Assembly: GCA_964425745.1 (NCBI GenBank)
Contig: CAYRNW010000001.1
Span: forward strand, 124,001-188,000
Source: CALCNS01 sp964425745
Lineage (GTDB): Bacteria; Bacillota; JAAYKD01
Length of the DNA stretch: 64,000 bases
Direction: 5' to 3'
Position 1 is the first letter of the stretch; each line of letters opens with the position of its first letter. The notes beneath the pieces are model-generated. The model saw only the letters and a list, made by a program, of their open reading frames with translations. It did no database searches and was not told the origin of the DNA. Of this stretch, positions 16,313 to 23,743 are shown piece by piece. The position numbers and the translations under genes are program-made.

Positions 16313-17038
16313 ATGGCCATTGATGTTTTAAAAGGATTTATCTACTTGGTCGTGATGTACATTTCTGCTTTGCTGATTGTACTGACAATTCGAAAATTGC
16401 GAATCATTCCAACCGAGATTATTCGAAAGACGTTTCACATTACCTGTGCCATGTCCGTTTACTTGCTGATGTACACCAGTAGATCATGGCTAATAGCTAC
16501 CTTAGTGGCTTTATCCTTCATTGTGGTAGTTTATCCGATTTTGACTTTGTTGGAACACACTGGCATCTATAAACGTTTCTTGAATGAGCGTTCCAAAGGA
16601 GAGGTCAAATCGAGTTTGATCCTAGCCTACCTCATGATGATCATCCTCTTTGTTGTTTATTGGGGATGGGGAGGACCCTTATGGAAAGCGGTCGTACCGA
16701 TTTCGATTATGGCATGGGGATATGGTGATGCTGCAGCAGCCCTAATCGGAAAGCGTTTTGGACGAAATTTTATCAATGTACCGGGGGTTGATAAGCGTAA
16801 AACAGTGGAAGGTACGTTTGCTATGGCCGTGGTTTCTTCCCTTGCAATCTTCTTCACTTCGTGGGCTTATGCAGTGCTCCCCTGGTTTCTCTGTTTGTTG
16901 TTAGCTGTGTTGGTATCACCCATCTGTGCAGGGGTGGAGTTGGTATCACATCGTGGAATTGATACGCTCACCGTGCCATTATCGGCCGCTACGGCCATTT
17001 CCTTGGTAATCTTATCGATACAAAGCTTTGGGGGTTAA
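16313..17038 (+). CDS. Dolichol/phytol kinase-like CTP-transferase family membrane protein
   Basis: A 241-residue polytopic membrane protein with the signature of the DGK1/SEC59/VTE5 family, related to CDP-diglyceride synthetases. Key segments are WGYGDAAAALIGKRFG (residues about 138-153) and DKRKTVEGTFAM. Members phosphorylate lipid alcohols such as phytol, dolichol or diacylglycerol using CTP. The start follows GAGGTG. The downstream membrane gene begins one base after its stop. The bacterial substrate is unknown. Confidence 0.82.
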   Translation: MAIDVLKGFIYLVVMYISALLIVLTIRKLRIIPTEIIRKTFHITCAMSVYLLMYTSRSWLIATLVALSFIVVVYPILTLLEHTGIYKRFLNERSKGEVKSSLILAYLMMIILFVVYWGWGGPLWKAVVPISIMAWGYGDAAAALIGKRFGRNFINVPGVDKRKTVEGTFAMAVVSSLAIFFTSWAYAVLPWFLCLLLAVLVSPICAGVELVSHRGIDTLTVPLSAATAISLVILSIQSFGG

Positions 17039-17039
17039 G

Positions 17040-17660
17040 ATGAATACACCACATAAACCCCAATCCGCCGGTGCTGAAAGAACGTTGTTATCTGCACTAT
17101 TGTTGAGTTCTCCGGGGCCATTGGTCACCGGATTTTCTGTGCTGATGAGCTTATCGATCACTCAATTTGCTGATTTTTTACGCAGAACTTCGGAGCTCTT
17201 TGCCGTCTTCATTTCATGGTGGGTTTATCGCACCCTAACCAGAAAAAGGGTAACAAAAGAAGAGCAACTCCGTTTAGAGCAGCTCTCCCGTCGTTCTGTT
17301 CAAATAGCTATGGTTTCTTCCGGTGTGATATTACTGCTTTTGGCGTTCCTACAGATGACCCGTTATCAGCCCGGTGGAAATGTCAGTGTTGGTTTAGTAA
17401 TTGCCATTCTTGGCTTTATCACCAACAGCTATTTTTGGTTACGCTACCGCTCCATGCAACATGATTCCTTTTCAGTCGTGGTGAAAGGGCAGGAGAAATT
17501 GTATCAAGCAAAATCAGCGGTCGATCTCTGTGTCGTCATCGCACTATCCGCCGTTGCTATCGCCCCTATGCATCCTGCTACCAAAATCATTGATTTAAGT
17601 GGGTCTTTTTTGATCGCTGTCTATCTTATATATTCGGGATTTCGAGGTCAGCGGAAGTGA
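17040..17660 (+). CDS. Putative CDF-like membrane protein
   Basis: A 206-residue protein with about five to six hydrophobic segments. The order of segments resembles the membrane domain of cation diffusion facilitators (for example HPATKIIDLSGSFLIAVYLIYSG near the end), but the canonical HxxxD metal-site motifs are not clear and there is no cytosolic C-terminal domain. ATG 17040 is preceded by GGGGG; TTG 17028 is an alternative. It follows the DGK1-like gene directly. Its 3' end overlaps the convergent amidohydrolase gene by 35 bp. Function uncertain. Confidence 0.6.
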   Translation: MNTPHKPQSAGAERTLLSALLLSSPGPLVTGFSVLMSLSITQFADFLRRTSELFAVFISWWVYRTLTRKRVTKEEQLRLEQLSRRSVQIAMVSSGVILLLLAFLQMTRYQPGGNVSVGLVIAILGFITNSYFWLRYRSMQHDSFSVVVKGQEKLYQAKSAVDLCVVIALSAVAIAPMHPATKIIDLSGSFLIAVYLIYSGFRGQRK

Positions 17661-18900
17661 TATCTAAATTCAACACGGTTTCTAACATGACCTGAGCACC
17701 TCTTTCGATGTGCTCGGGTTTTGTATATTCTAAGGGACTATGACTGCGGCCTTCTCGACTAGGCACAAAGATCATTCCGGTAGGGCAGAGCTCTGCAATA
17801 AGTTCGGCATCGTGACCTGCTCCGCTAAACATATAGCGGTAGCGAACCCCCAATTTTTGTGCAGCCAATTCAATGTTTTTCTGAACCCAAGGATGCAGAT
17901 CTACCGGAGTCTCTTGCTGCACGGATTTTAAATTGTACGCTTCAAAAGTCAGATCTTCACCACAAGCTTGCTTCAATTCTTCGAGGATTCGCTCCACGAC
18001 ACCCCGGGCAGCACCGGGGACTTTTGATCGAACATCTAATGAAAAACTGGCAGAAGCCGGAACTACATTGGCAGCACCCGGTTTGGTTTGAATAATGCCA
18101 ACCGTAGCAACCCCTTGGGGATCATATAAATGGGCTAAATCCGGAATTTTCGCAATGACTTTTGCTGCGGCAACCAAAGGATCTTTTCGCATCTCCATTG
18201 GCGTAGTACCCGCATGGTCCGGTCTTCCGTGGACGATAATGTTATAGCGACATGTTCCCACAATGGTAGTTACGATGCCAATATCCTCCCCGGCATGTTC
18301 CAAAACTGGGCCTTGCTCAATATGCAATTCTACAAAAGCATGGAGCTCAGAAGATTTTCTCTGTGCCATCGGAATCAGAGATGGATCAAACCCAGCTGCT
18401 TGCATCGCCTGCCCTAAAGAAATGCCGTTGCGATCTCGGCTTTCCTCTAAATCTTTTGGAAATAGCCTACCGGTCATCGCTTTACTGCCGGCAAAGCCCT
18501 TGCCAAAACGCGATCCTTCTTCATCATTAAAAGCAATCACTTCTACAGGGTGTTCCAAGCGGATGTTGTTCTCACTCAAAGTACGCACCACTTCAAGCCC
18601 AGTCACAACCCCTAAGATGCCATCGTAAGCTCCGCCATTGATGACCGTGTCATAATGTGAACCCATCAAAATAACCGGGGCGCTTGGATTTTTCCCTTCG
18701 TAGCGGAGAATCACAGAGCTTGCAGAATCCACACGCGCAATTAATCCATTCTTTTCAGCTTCTTTAATCAAATAATTGCGAGCTTGTTGATCTTCCTTTG
18801 TAAAAGGATGGCGTGAAACGCCGCCTTCGTCGGTCTTGCCAAATTGCCGCAGGCTTTCTAAATCCTTCATCATTCGATCGAGATTGATTTGCATCTTCAT
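17626..18900 (-). CDS. M20 family amidase/hydrolase (N-carbamoyl-amino-acid or allantoate amidohydrolase type)
   Basis: Zn-dependent amidohydrolase of the HyuC/AllC group. The dinuclear metal site residues are visible in GSHYDTV, GGAYDGILGV, FNDEEGSRFG and ELHIEQGPVLE, with the late His in EGRSHSPLEYT. Length is 424 residues, near the family norm. The start follows AAAGGA. Substrate (N-carbamoyl amino acid, allantoate or ureidoglycolate) cannot be told; no other purine or hydantoin gene is nearby. It is divergent from the old-yellow-enzyme gene and convergent with the CDF-like gene. Confidence 0.9.
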   Translation of the reverse strand: MKMQINLDRMMKDLESLRQFGKTDEGGVSRHPFTKEDQQARNYLIKEAEKNGLIARVDSASSVILRYEGKNPSAPVILMGSHYDTVINGGAYDGILGVVTGLEVVRTLSENNIRLEHPVEVIAFNDEEGSRFGKGFAGSKAMTGRLFPKDLEESRDRNGISLGQAMQAAGFDPSLIPMAQRKSSELHAFVELHIEQGPVLEHAGEDIGIVTTIVGTCRYNIIVHGRPDHAGTTPMEMRKDPLVAAAKVIAKIPDLAHLYDPQGVATVGIIQTKPGAANVVPASASFSLDVRSKVPGAARGVVERILEELKQACGEDLTFEAYNLKSVQQETPVDLHPWVQKNIELAAQKLGVRYRYMFSGAGHDAELIAELCPTGMIFVPSREGRSHSPLEYTKPEHIERGAQVMLETVLNLDITSADLEIPNI

Positions 18901-18958
18901 ATTGAATCGTCCTTTCTCATTAATATAGTTAACATTCTAAGTTTCTCTGATTTTCCCT

Positions 18959-18986
18959 TTGACGATGTCTTTATTTATGGTAAAAT
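18959..18986 (+). promoter_or_regulatory. Promoter of old-yellow-enzyme gene
   Basis: TTGACG, 16-bp spacer, TGG-TAAAAT (extended -10), about 48 bp before the start codon. Confidence 0.65.
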
Positions 18987-19034
18987 ACAAATGGATGCGG
19001 TCATCCAATCCATTCAAGAAAGAAGAGGACGTCG

Positions 19035-20111
19035 ATGATAAAAAACATCTTTACCCCTACGCAACTGAAAACGCTCACCTTTAAGAACCGGATCTGTGTT
19101 CCTCCTATGATCACACCCTTCAGCCAACCCCATACCGGTTTGGTTGTTGAAGAAACCGTACAACATTACCAGCGCTTAGCCTTAGGTCAAGCCGGATTGA
19201 TCATTGTTGAAGCCACTGCAATCAACTTAAATGGGAGACTAGGAGTTCGGCAGCTGGGACTTTGGAATGATGAGCAGATCGAAAGTCATCAAAACTTAGT
19301 CCAAGCCGTTCACAAAGCGGGAGCTCCCGTTCTGGTTCAAATCCATCACGCCGGTATCGTTGGTATAGAAGAAGAGGCCTTCTGTCCCAGTGCATACACC
19401 TACACACGTGCCGATGGTCGTGAAAAAACCGGAATCGAAATGACTCTAGAAGATGTACATGCAATTCAGGAAGATTTCGTCAATGCCGCAGTACGAGCGT
19501 ATAAGGCCGGTTATGACGGGATTGAACTTCATGGCTGTCATAATTACTTGCTTTGTCAATTCATGAATCGAAAAGTCAATACTCGAACCGATGCCTATGG
19601 GCAAGACCGTACATTATTTGTGAGAGAAATCATCACACAAATACGCAAACAAACGCCAGCTTCTTGGATTGTGGGGATCCGTTTGGGTGGATTTGAGCCC
19701 ACACTAGAGGACGCAATCGTGAATGCTCAGCAATTAGAGGCCAGTGGAATCGATTTCTTCGATATCTCCTACGGATTTCGTCGCGAACAAGAAACTACTT
19801 TGCCACAAGGATATCCCTATTGGGACATCATTTATGCTGCTGAGCAAATCAAAGCAGCCGTATCGGTGCCGGTGTTTGCTGCAAATGGTATCACATCACC
19901 AGAGATGGCAGAAAACATCTTGAATGACACAAAAGTAGATATGATTGACATCGGTCGAGGTTTTATGGTCAATTTTGATTGGGCTAAGGATGCTATGGCA
20001 GGCCTTGAAACCGGTCAATGTTTACGTTGTAAAGTTTGTATGCTTTATACCGAGCCGGAACGATGCCCGGGAAGGATCTTGACAGCGAAACGTAAACGTT
20101 CCGTCAAATAA
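19035..20111 (+). CDS. NADH:flavin oxidoreductase, old yellow enzyme family
   Basis: A 358-residue TIM-barrel FMN protein. It shows FTPTQLKTLTFKNRICVPPM at the N-terminus, QIHHAG, and HGCHNYLLCQFMNRKVN(T)R, which holds active-site residues. The C-terminus has CLRCKVCMLYTEPERC, a cysteine cluster resembling the 4Fe-4S site of 2,4-dienoyl-CoA reductase-type members, but the FAD/NAD domain of those enzymes is absent. It therefore needs a partner or direct reductant. The last 67 bp overlap the convergent bioY gene. Confidence 0.9.
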   Translation: MIKNIFTPTQLKTLTFKNRICVPPMITPFSQPHTGLVVEETVQHYQRLALGQAGLIIVEATAINLNGRLGVRQLGLWNDEQIESHQNLVQAVHKAGAPVLVQIHHAGIVGIEEEAFCPSAYTYTRADGREKTGIEMTLEDVHAIQEDFVNAAVRAYKAGYDGIELHGCHNYLLCQFMNRKVNTRTDAYGQDRTLFVREIITQIRKQTPASWIVGIRLGGFEPTLEDAIVNAQQLEASGIDFFDISYGFRREQETTLPQGYPYWDIIYAAEQIKAAVSVPVFAANGITSPEMAENILNDTKVDMIDIGRGFMVNFDWAKDAMAGLETGQCLRCKVCMLYTEPERCPGRILTAKRKRSVK

Positions 20112-20605
20112 ATTGCTAATCCGATTTTAAGTAAATCGGGCAAAACAAAAGGAAAGACACACCAAGTCAAGACCGTATAAAACGACAACGCTCTTCCACC
20201 GTTAAAGGCAATCGCATAAAACCATAAAGAACCAAATAGATAACAAAGCAGTAATCCGAAGAGCATTGTACTCCAAAGCCAAATCTTCGAAAATTTTTTG
20301 ATTTTTGTGGAAGCACCCCAATACACGAGAGCAGCACCTAGAAAACCCCATAAATATCCGCCAGTGCTTCCCAATAAAACTCCGAATCCGCTCGTGAATC
20401 CGGCAAAAACAGGCAACCCCACGGCCCCCAGTAACAAATAGACTAGAATTGCCTGAAATCCCTTCTTTCCCCCTAAGAGACCCAAACTTATGAAAACAGC
20501 AAAGGTCTGCATGGTAAAGGGAACTGCTGCCGGAATTGAAATCCAAGAACAAATTGCAATCAGGCTCGCGAATAGTGAGATTAAAACTAAATCTTTTGTT
20601 TTCAT
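20045..20605 (-). CDS. bioY: Biotin transporter BioY
   Basis: Substrate-binding S component of a biotin ECF transporter, 186 residues with about six membrane segments. Family signatures include PAAVPFTMQTFAVFISLGLLGG and FAGFTSGFGVLLGSTGGYL. GGAGGG precedes the ATG. It needs the shared EcfA/EcfT module, which is not in the window. It is divergent from birA across two BirA boxes, consistent with biotin control. Its 3' end runs 67 bp into the old-yellow-enzyme gene. Confidence 0.96.
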   Translation of the reverse strand: MKTKDLVLISLFASLIAICSWISIPAAVPFTMQTFAVFISLGLLGGKKGFQAILVYLLLGAVGLPVFAGFTSGFGVLLGSTGGYLWGFLGAALVYWGASTKIKKFSKIWLWSTMLFGLLLCYLFGSLWFYAIAFNGGRALSFYTVLTWCVFPFVLPDLLKIGLAIYLTERLRFAVKILPGHRSGSV

Positions 20606-20611
20606 GCTTTA

Positions 20612-20642
20612 ATGTAAACCCTCCATGATTTTAGATTGACAA
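20612..20642. promoter_or_regulatory. BirA operator 1 (bioY side)
   Basis: Half-sites ATGTAAAC and ATTGACAA separated by 15 bp, the TTGTnAAC-N15-GTTnACAA layout of BirA boxes. It covers the predicted bioY transcription start. Confidence 0.8.
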
Positions 20643-20643
20643 T

Positions 20644-20672
20644 ATCATATAGGGTTTTACCTTAATTGTCAA
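20644..20672 (-). promoter_or_regulatory. Sigma-A promoter of bioY
   Basis: On the minus strand: TTGACA, 17-bp spacer, TATGAT. The -35 box coincides with the left half of BirA operator 2. Confidence 0.85.
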
Positions 20673-20696
20673 TGAAAAAAATAACTAAGTTTACAA
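20666..20696. promoter_or_regulatory. BirA operator 2 (shared)
   Basis: Half-sites TTGTCAAT and GTTTACAA separated by 15 bp. The left half contains the bioY -35 box and the right half contains the birA -35 box, so one dimer could block both promoters. Confidence 0.85.
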
Positions 20697-20718
20697 TCGA
20701 CATTTCGTGTGGTATAAT
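20690..20718 (+). promoter_or_regulatory. Sigma-A promoter of birA
   Basis: TTTACA, 17-bp spacer, TATAAT, 18 bp before the birA start. Confidence 0.85.
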
Positions 20719-20736
20719 TAAAATGGTGGTGATGAA

Positions 20737-21726
20737 ATGACCAAAGATGCCGTTTTAGCAATTCTTAAACAGAACACAGATTTTGTTTCCGGGGAAGAGA
20801 TAAGTCAAAGTCTTTCTCTGACTCGTGCTGCAATCCATACGGCGGTGAAAACTTTGAGAAACGAAGGATATATCATCGAATCCGGAACCAATAAAGGATA
20901 TCGATTGATGTCGTCTCCCGATGTCATTACCCTAGGTGAATTGCTTTCCAATCTTCCTGAAAAGAGAGTAGAACAGATTACATGTTTTGATTCCTTACCA
21001 TCAACAAACACCTATTTAAACGCATTAGCTCAAGAAGGTGCACCGGAAGGTCAAGTCGTTGTCGCAAATCATCAGAGCGCCGGAAAAGGGCGCTTAGGAC
21101 GAAGCTTTCATTCGCCGGAGAACAAAGGAATCTATTTATCACTTCTATTAAGACCCAAAACATTACCTGCCGATACGGCCTGTATCACCGCTTGGGTCGC
21201 CGTTGCAACGATACGAGCCATTGAAAAATTGACAGGTATTCAACCCCAGGTGAAATGGGTCAACGATATCATACTAAATGGCAAGAAAATCGGTGGAATT
21301 CTCACAGAAATGAGTGTGGAAAGTGAGAGTGGACAAATCCAGCATTTGGTGGTTGGAATCGGCTTGAATGTCAATCACGAAACAAAGGATTTTCCACCGG
21401 AGTTATCAGAAATTGCCTCCTCCCTTTTTATAGAAACAGGGAAGAGGGTCAACCGCTCTCAACTTACAGCTTTTTTGATTCAATCTTTGGATCAAATGAT
21501 TCTTGATTGGCCTCATGAAAAGGCAATCTATTGTCAGCAATACCGAAAATCCTGTATCAGTCTACAAAAAGAAGTGATGATTTTGAAACAAGGCAATCAA
21601 ATCCGTGCTTTTGCCGTAGATATCGATGAAAGTTTCGGATTGATCATACAATATACCAATGGCATGCGAGAGACTCTGCGCAGTGGCGAAGTCCAAGTAC
21701 GAGGTCTCTACGGCTATGTCAATTAA
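20737..21726 (+). CDS. birA: Bifunctional biotin-protein ligase/repressor BirA
   Basis: Activates biotin to biotinyl-AMP, attaches it to carboxylase subunits, and represses biotin genes. The 329-residue protein has an N-terminal HTH (about residues 1-60, SGEEISQSLSLTRAAIHTAV), the catalytic core with SAGKGRLGRSFHSP and VKWVNDIILNGKKIGG, and the C-terminal domain. The presence of the HTH shows it is the repressor type, matching the two operators upstream. It is followed 16 bp later by an alcohol dehydrogenase gene, probably on the same transcript. Confidence 0.97.
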   Translation: MTKDAVLAILKQNTDFVSGEEISQSLSLTRAAIHTAVKTLRNEGYIIESGTNKGYRLMSSPDVITLGELLSNLPEKRVEQITCFDSLPSTNTYLNALAQEGAPEGQVVVANHQSAGKGRLGRSFHSPENKGIYLSLLLRPKTLPADTACITAWVAVATIRAIEKLTGIQPQVKWVNDIILNGKKIGGILTEMSVESESGQIQHLVVGIGLNVNHETKDFPPELSEIASSLFIETGKRVNRSQLTAFLIQSLDQMILDWPHEKAIYCQQYRKSCISLQKEVMILKQGNQIRAFAVDIDESFGLIIQYTNGMRETLRSGEVQVRGLYGYVN

Positions 21727-21742
21727 GAAAGGGGTTCAATTA

Positions 21743-22912
21743 ATGAACGCAAAATTTATCTATGACATCCCAACCAAGGTCTATTTTGGTGAAAACCAAC
21801 TCTCCCATTTAGCAAAGGAGCTACAGCAGTTCGGCAAGAAAGTACTGATGATTTATGGCAAGAGTTCAATTAAGAAAATCGGTTTATATGATAAGATTAT
21901 GGATGAGCTAAAAGATACAGATCTTGAGATTTTTGAATATAGCGGAATTGATCCTAATCCACGTCATACATCAATCAACGAGGCTGCTGAGCTTTGTCGC
22001 AAAGAAAAAATCGATGTACTCTTAGCTGTGGGTGGTGGTTCAACCATTGATGCCGCAAAATTAATCGGTACCTCAACCTTCTATGAAGGTGATAGCTGGG
22101 ATATTGTCAAACGCAAAGTACCGGCTACAAATACTCTTCCCATCGTCAGCATCCTGACTCTTTCAGCAACGGGCTCCGAAATGGATTGTGGCGGTGTGAT
22201 TACGAATTTAGATACCAAAGAAAAAATCGGCTTTGCTACCCCTTCACAACGTCCTAGAGTCTCCTTTTTAGATCCCACCAATACCTATTCGGTCAGTGCT
22301 TTTCAAACGGCTTCCGGAAGCGCCGATATCTTTTCCCATGTTATTGAAGTTTATTTCAATATGAACCCAGACCTCTATATGCTGGATACCGTTATGGAAG
22401 GCTTGCTGAAAACGGTCATTAAATATGCTCCAAAAGCCATTGCAAATCCCACAGATTGTGAAGCCAGAGCCAATTTGATGTGGGCTTCCTCATGGGCAAT
22501 CAATGATTTCGTCCGAGGAGGAAAGCAACTCGCCTGGAGTTGTCACCCCATGGAACATCAACTTTCCGCTTATTATGATATCACGCATGGTTTAGGATTG
22601 GCAATCTTAACTCCTCGCTGGATGAAATATGTATTAGATGAAACCACTGTTTCTCGTTTTTACCAGTACGGAACCGAGGTCTTTGGAATTGACAAATCTC
22701 TGCCTCCGATGGAAGTCGCCGAAGAGGCCATACGTCGAACCGAAAACTTCCTCTTTACCCAATTAGGGTTAAAAAGCAGCTTAACCGAAGTTGGGATCGA
22801 TCGCGAGCATTTTACCGACATGGCTAAGAAAGCATGCAACAATGCAACTTTGGCAGGTTTCAAACCCTTACAAGAAAAGGACATTGTGGCGATTTACGAA
22901 ATGTGTCTCTAA
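21743..22912 (+). CDS. Iron-containing alcohol dehydrogenase, butanol dehydrogenase type
   Basis: Group III NAD(P)-dependent alcohol dehydrogenase, 389 residues from ATG 21743, which has AAAGGGG upstream; a longer frame begins inside birA without support. The nucleotide-binding GGGSTIDAAKLIG motif and metal ligands are present (Asp and His in ADIFSHVIE, two His in HPMEHQLSAYYDITHGLG). It resembles BdhA/YugJ enzymes that reduce aldehydes to alcohols in fermentation. The terminator follows at 22924. Confidence 0.94.
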   Translation: MNAKFIYDIPTKVYFGENQLSHLAKELQQFGKKVLMIYGKSSIKKIGLYDKIMDELKDTDLEIFEYSGIDPNPRHTSINEAAELCRKEKIDVLLAVGGGSTIDAAKLIGTSTFYEGDSWDIVKRKVPATNTLPIVSILTLSATGSEMDCGGVITNLDTKEKIGFATPSQRPRVSFLDPTNTYSVSAFQTASGSADIFSHVIEVYFNMNPDLYMLDTVMEGLLKTVIKYAPKAIANPTDCEARANLMWASSWAINDFVRGGKQLAWSCHPMEHQLSAYYDITHGLGLAILTPRWMKYVLDETTVSRFYQYGTEVFGIDKSLPPMEVAEEAIRRTENFLFTQLGLKSSLTEVGIDREHFTDMAKKACNNATLAGFKPLQEKDIVAIYEMCL

Positions 22913-22923
22913 GATTTGAGTTA

Positions 22924-22958
22924 AAACCCGGTAGCGAAATTCGCTACCGGGTTTTTTT
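22924..22958 (+). terminator. Intrinsic terminator of birA-adh unit
   Basis: Thirteen-bp perfect stem AAACCCGGTAGCG/CGCTACCGGGTTT, 5-base loop, then TTTTTT. Confidence 0.96.
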
Positions 22959-22998
22959 GAATTACGAGAACTATTTATTGTTTATCAATAAATATATA

Positions 22999-23027
22999 TT
23001 GACAATCATATTTTTCCCTGCTATAAT
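22999..23027 (+). promoter_or_regulatory. Sigma-A promoter of DUF2975 cassette
   Basis: TTGACA, 17-bp spacer, TATAAT, 30 bp before the start codon. Confidence 0.9.
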
Positions 23028-23057
23028 CATCTCAATTGATTGTAGGAGGGTTCTTTT

Positions 23058-23513
23058 ATGAAATGGAATCAGAATCGTAGCATTATGTTATCGCAAGGAT
23101 TTATTCTTTTATTCGCGCTGATGCTTTTAGGGATTGATTTTACAGCTTTTTGGATTGCAGACTGGTTTGTCGCTTTCTCTCTACCGTTAGAAGGACTGCG
23201 CGACGGATATTTGCTGCTTTCTACGATTTATATTGGCAGTATTTTTGCCTGGATCCTACTTTTTTCTCTTTGGCAACTCTTGCGTAACATGCAAAAGGCG
23301 ATTGTTTTTGATCAAAGCAATATTGGGCATTTACGGCGTGCCGGGTGGGCTTGCTTCGCTGCTTCGATTCTCTGTTTGATTAGTGTATTATATTATCCAC
23401 CGCTTATCATCATTGCAATCGCTGCCGCCTTCGTGGGTTTGATCGTCCGAATCATCAAAAATGTATTCGTAGAAGCAGAAGCCATGAAAAATGAATTGGA
23501 TTACACAGTTTAG
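23058..23513 (+). CDS. DUF2975 family membrane protein
   Basis: A 151-residue protein with four predicted membrane segments, assigned to DUF2975 by overall pattern and by its neighbours. Between segments 2 and 3 it has the family-like stretch RNMQKAIVFDQSNIGHLRRAGW. AGGAGGG precedes the ATG. A YozG-type HTH gene follows 17 bp downstream, the usual partner. Function unknown; the pair is often seen as a small membrane-sensor/regulator module. Confidence 0.8.
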   Translation: MKWNQNRSIMLSQGFILLFALMLLGIDFTAFWIADWFVAFSLPLEGLRDGYLLLSTIYIGSIFAWILLFSLWQLLRNMQKAIVFDQSNIGHLRRAGWACFAASILCLISVLYYPPLIIIAIAAAFVGLIVRIIKNVFVEAEAMKNELDYTV

Positions 23514-23530
23514 AAAAGGGGGAGAGAACC

Positions 23531-23743
23531 ATGGAAATCATCGTCAATATCGATGTGATGATGGCCAAGAGAAAGATCTCTGCTGGCGATCTGGCAGAAA
23601 AAATCGGTATAACCCCCGCCAATCTCTCAATTCTTAAAAATAACAAAGCGAAGGCGATTCGATTTTCTACTCTCATGGCTTTATGTCATGAGTTGGATTG
23701 TCAACCGGGGGATTTACTTGAATTCAGGGAGGATCCACAATAA
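23531..23743 (+). CDS. Cro/CI-type HTH regulator, YozG-like
   Basis: Seventy-residue DNA-binding protein consisting of a single HTH domain: MAKRKISAGDLAEKIGI, TPANLSILKNNKAKAI, and the end motif LDCQPGDLLEF, which is typical of the YozG group. The start follows GGGGGAGAG. Its stop overlaps the next start by one base (TAATG). Targets are unknown; autoregulation of the cassette promoter at 22999 is a reasonable guess. Confidence 0.9.
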   Translation: MEIIVNIDVMMAKRKISAGDLAEKIGITPANLSILKNNKAKAIRFSTLMALCHELDCQPGDLLEFREDPQ

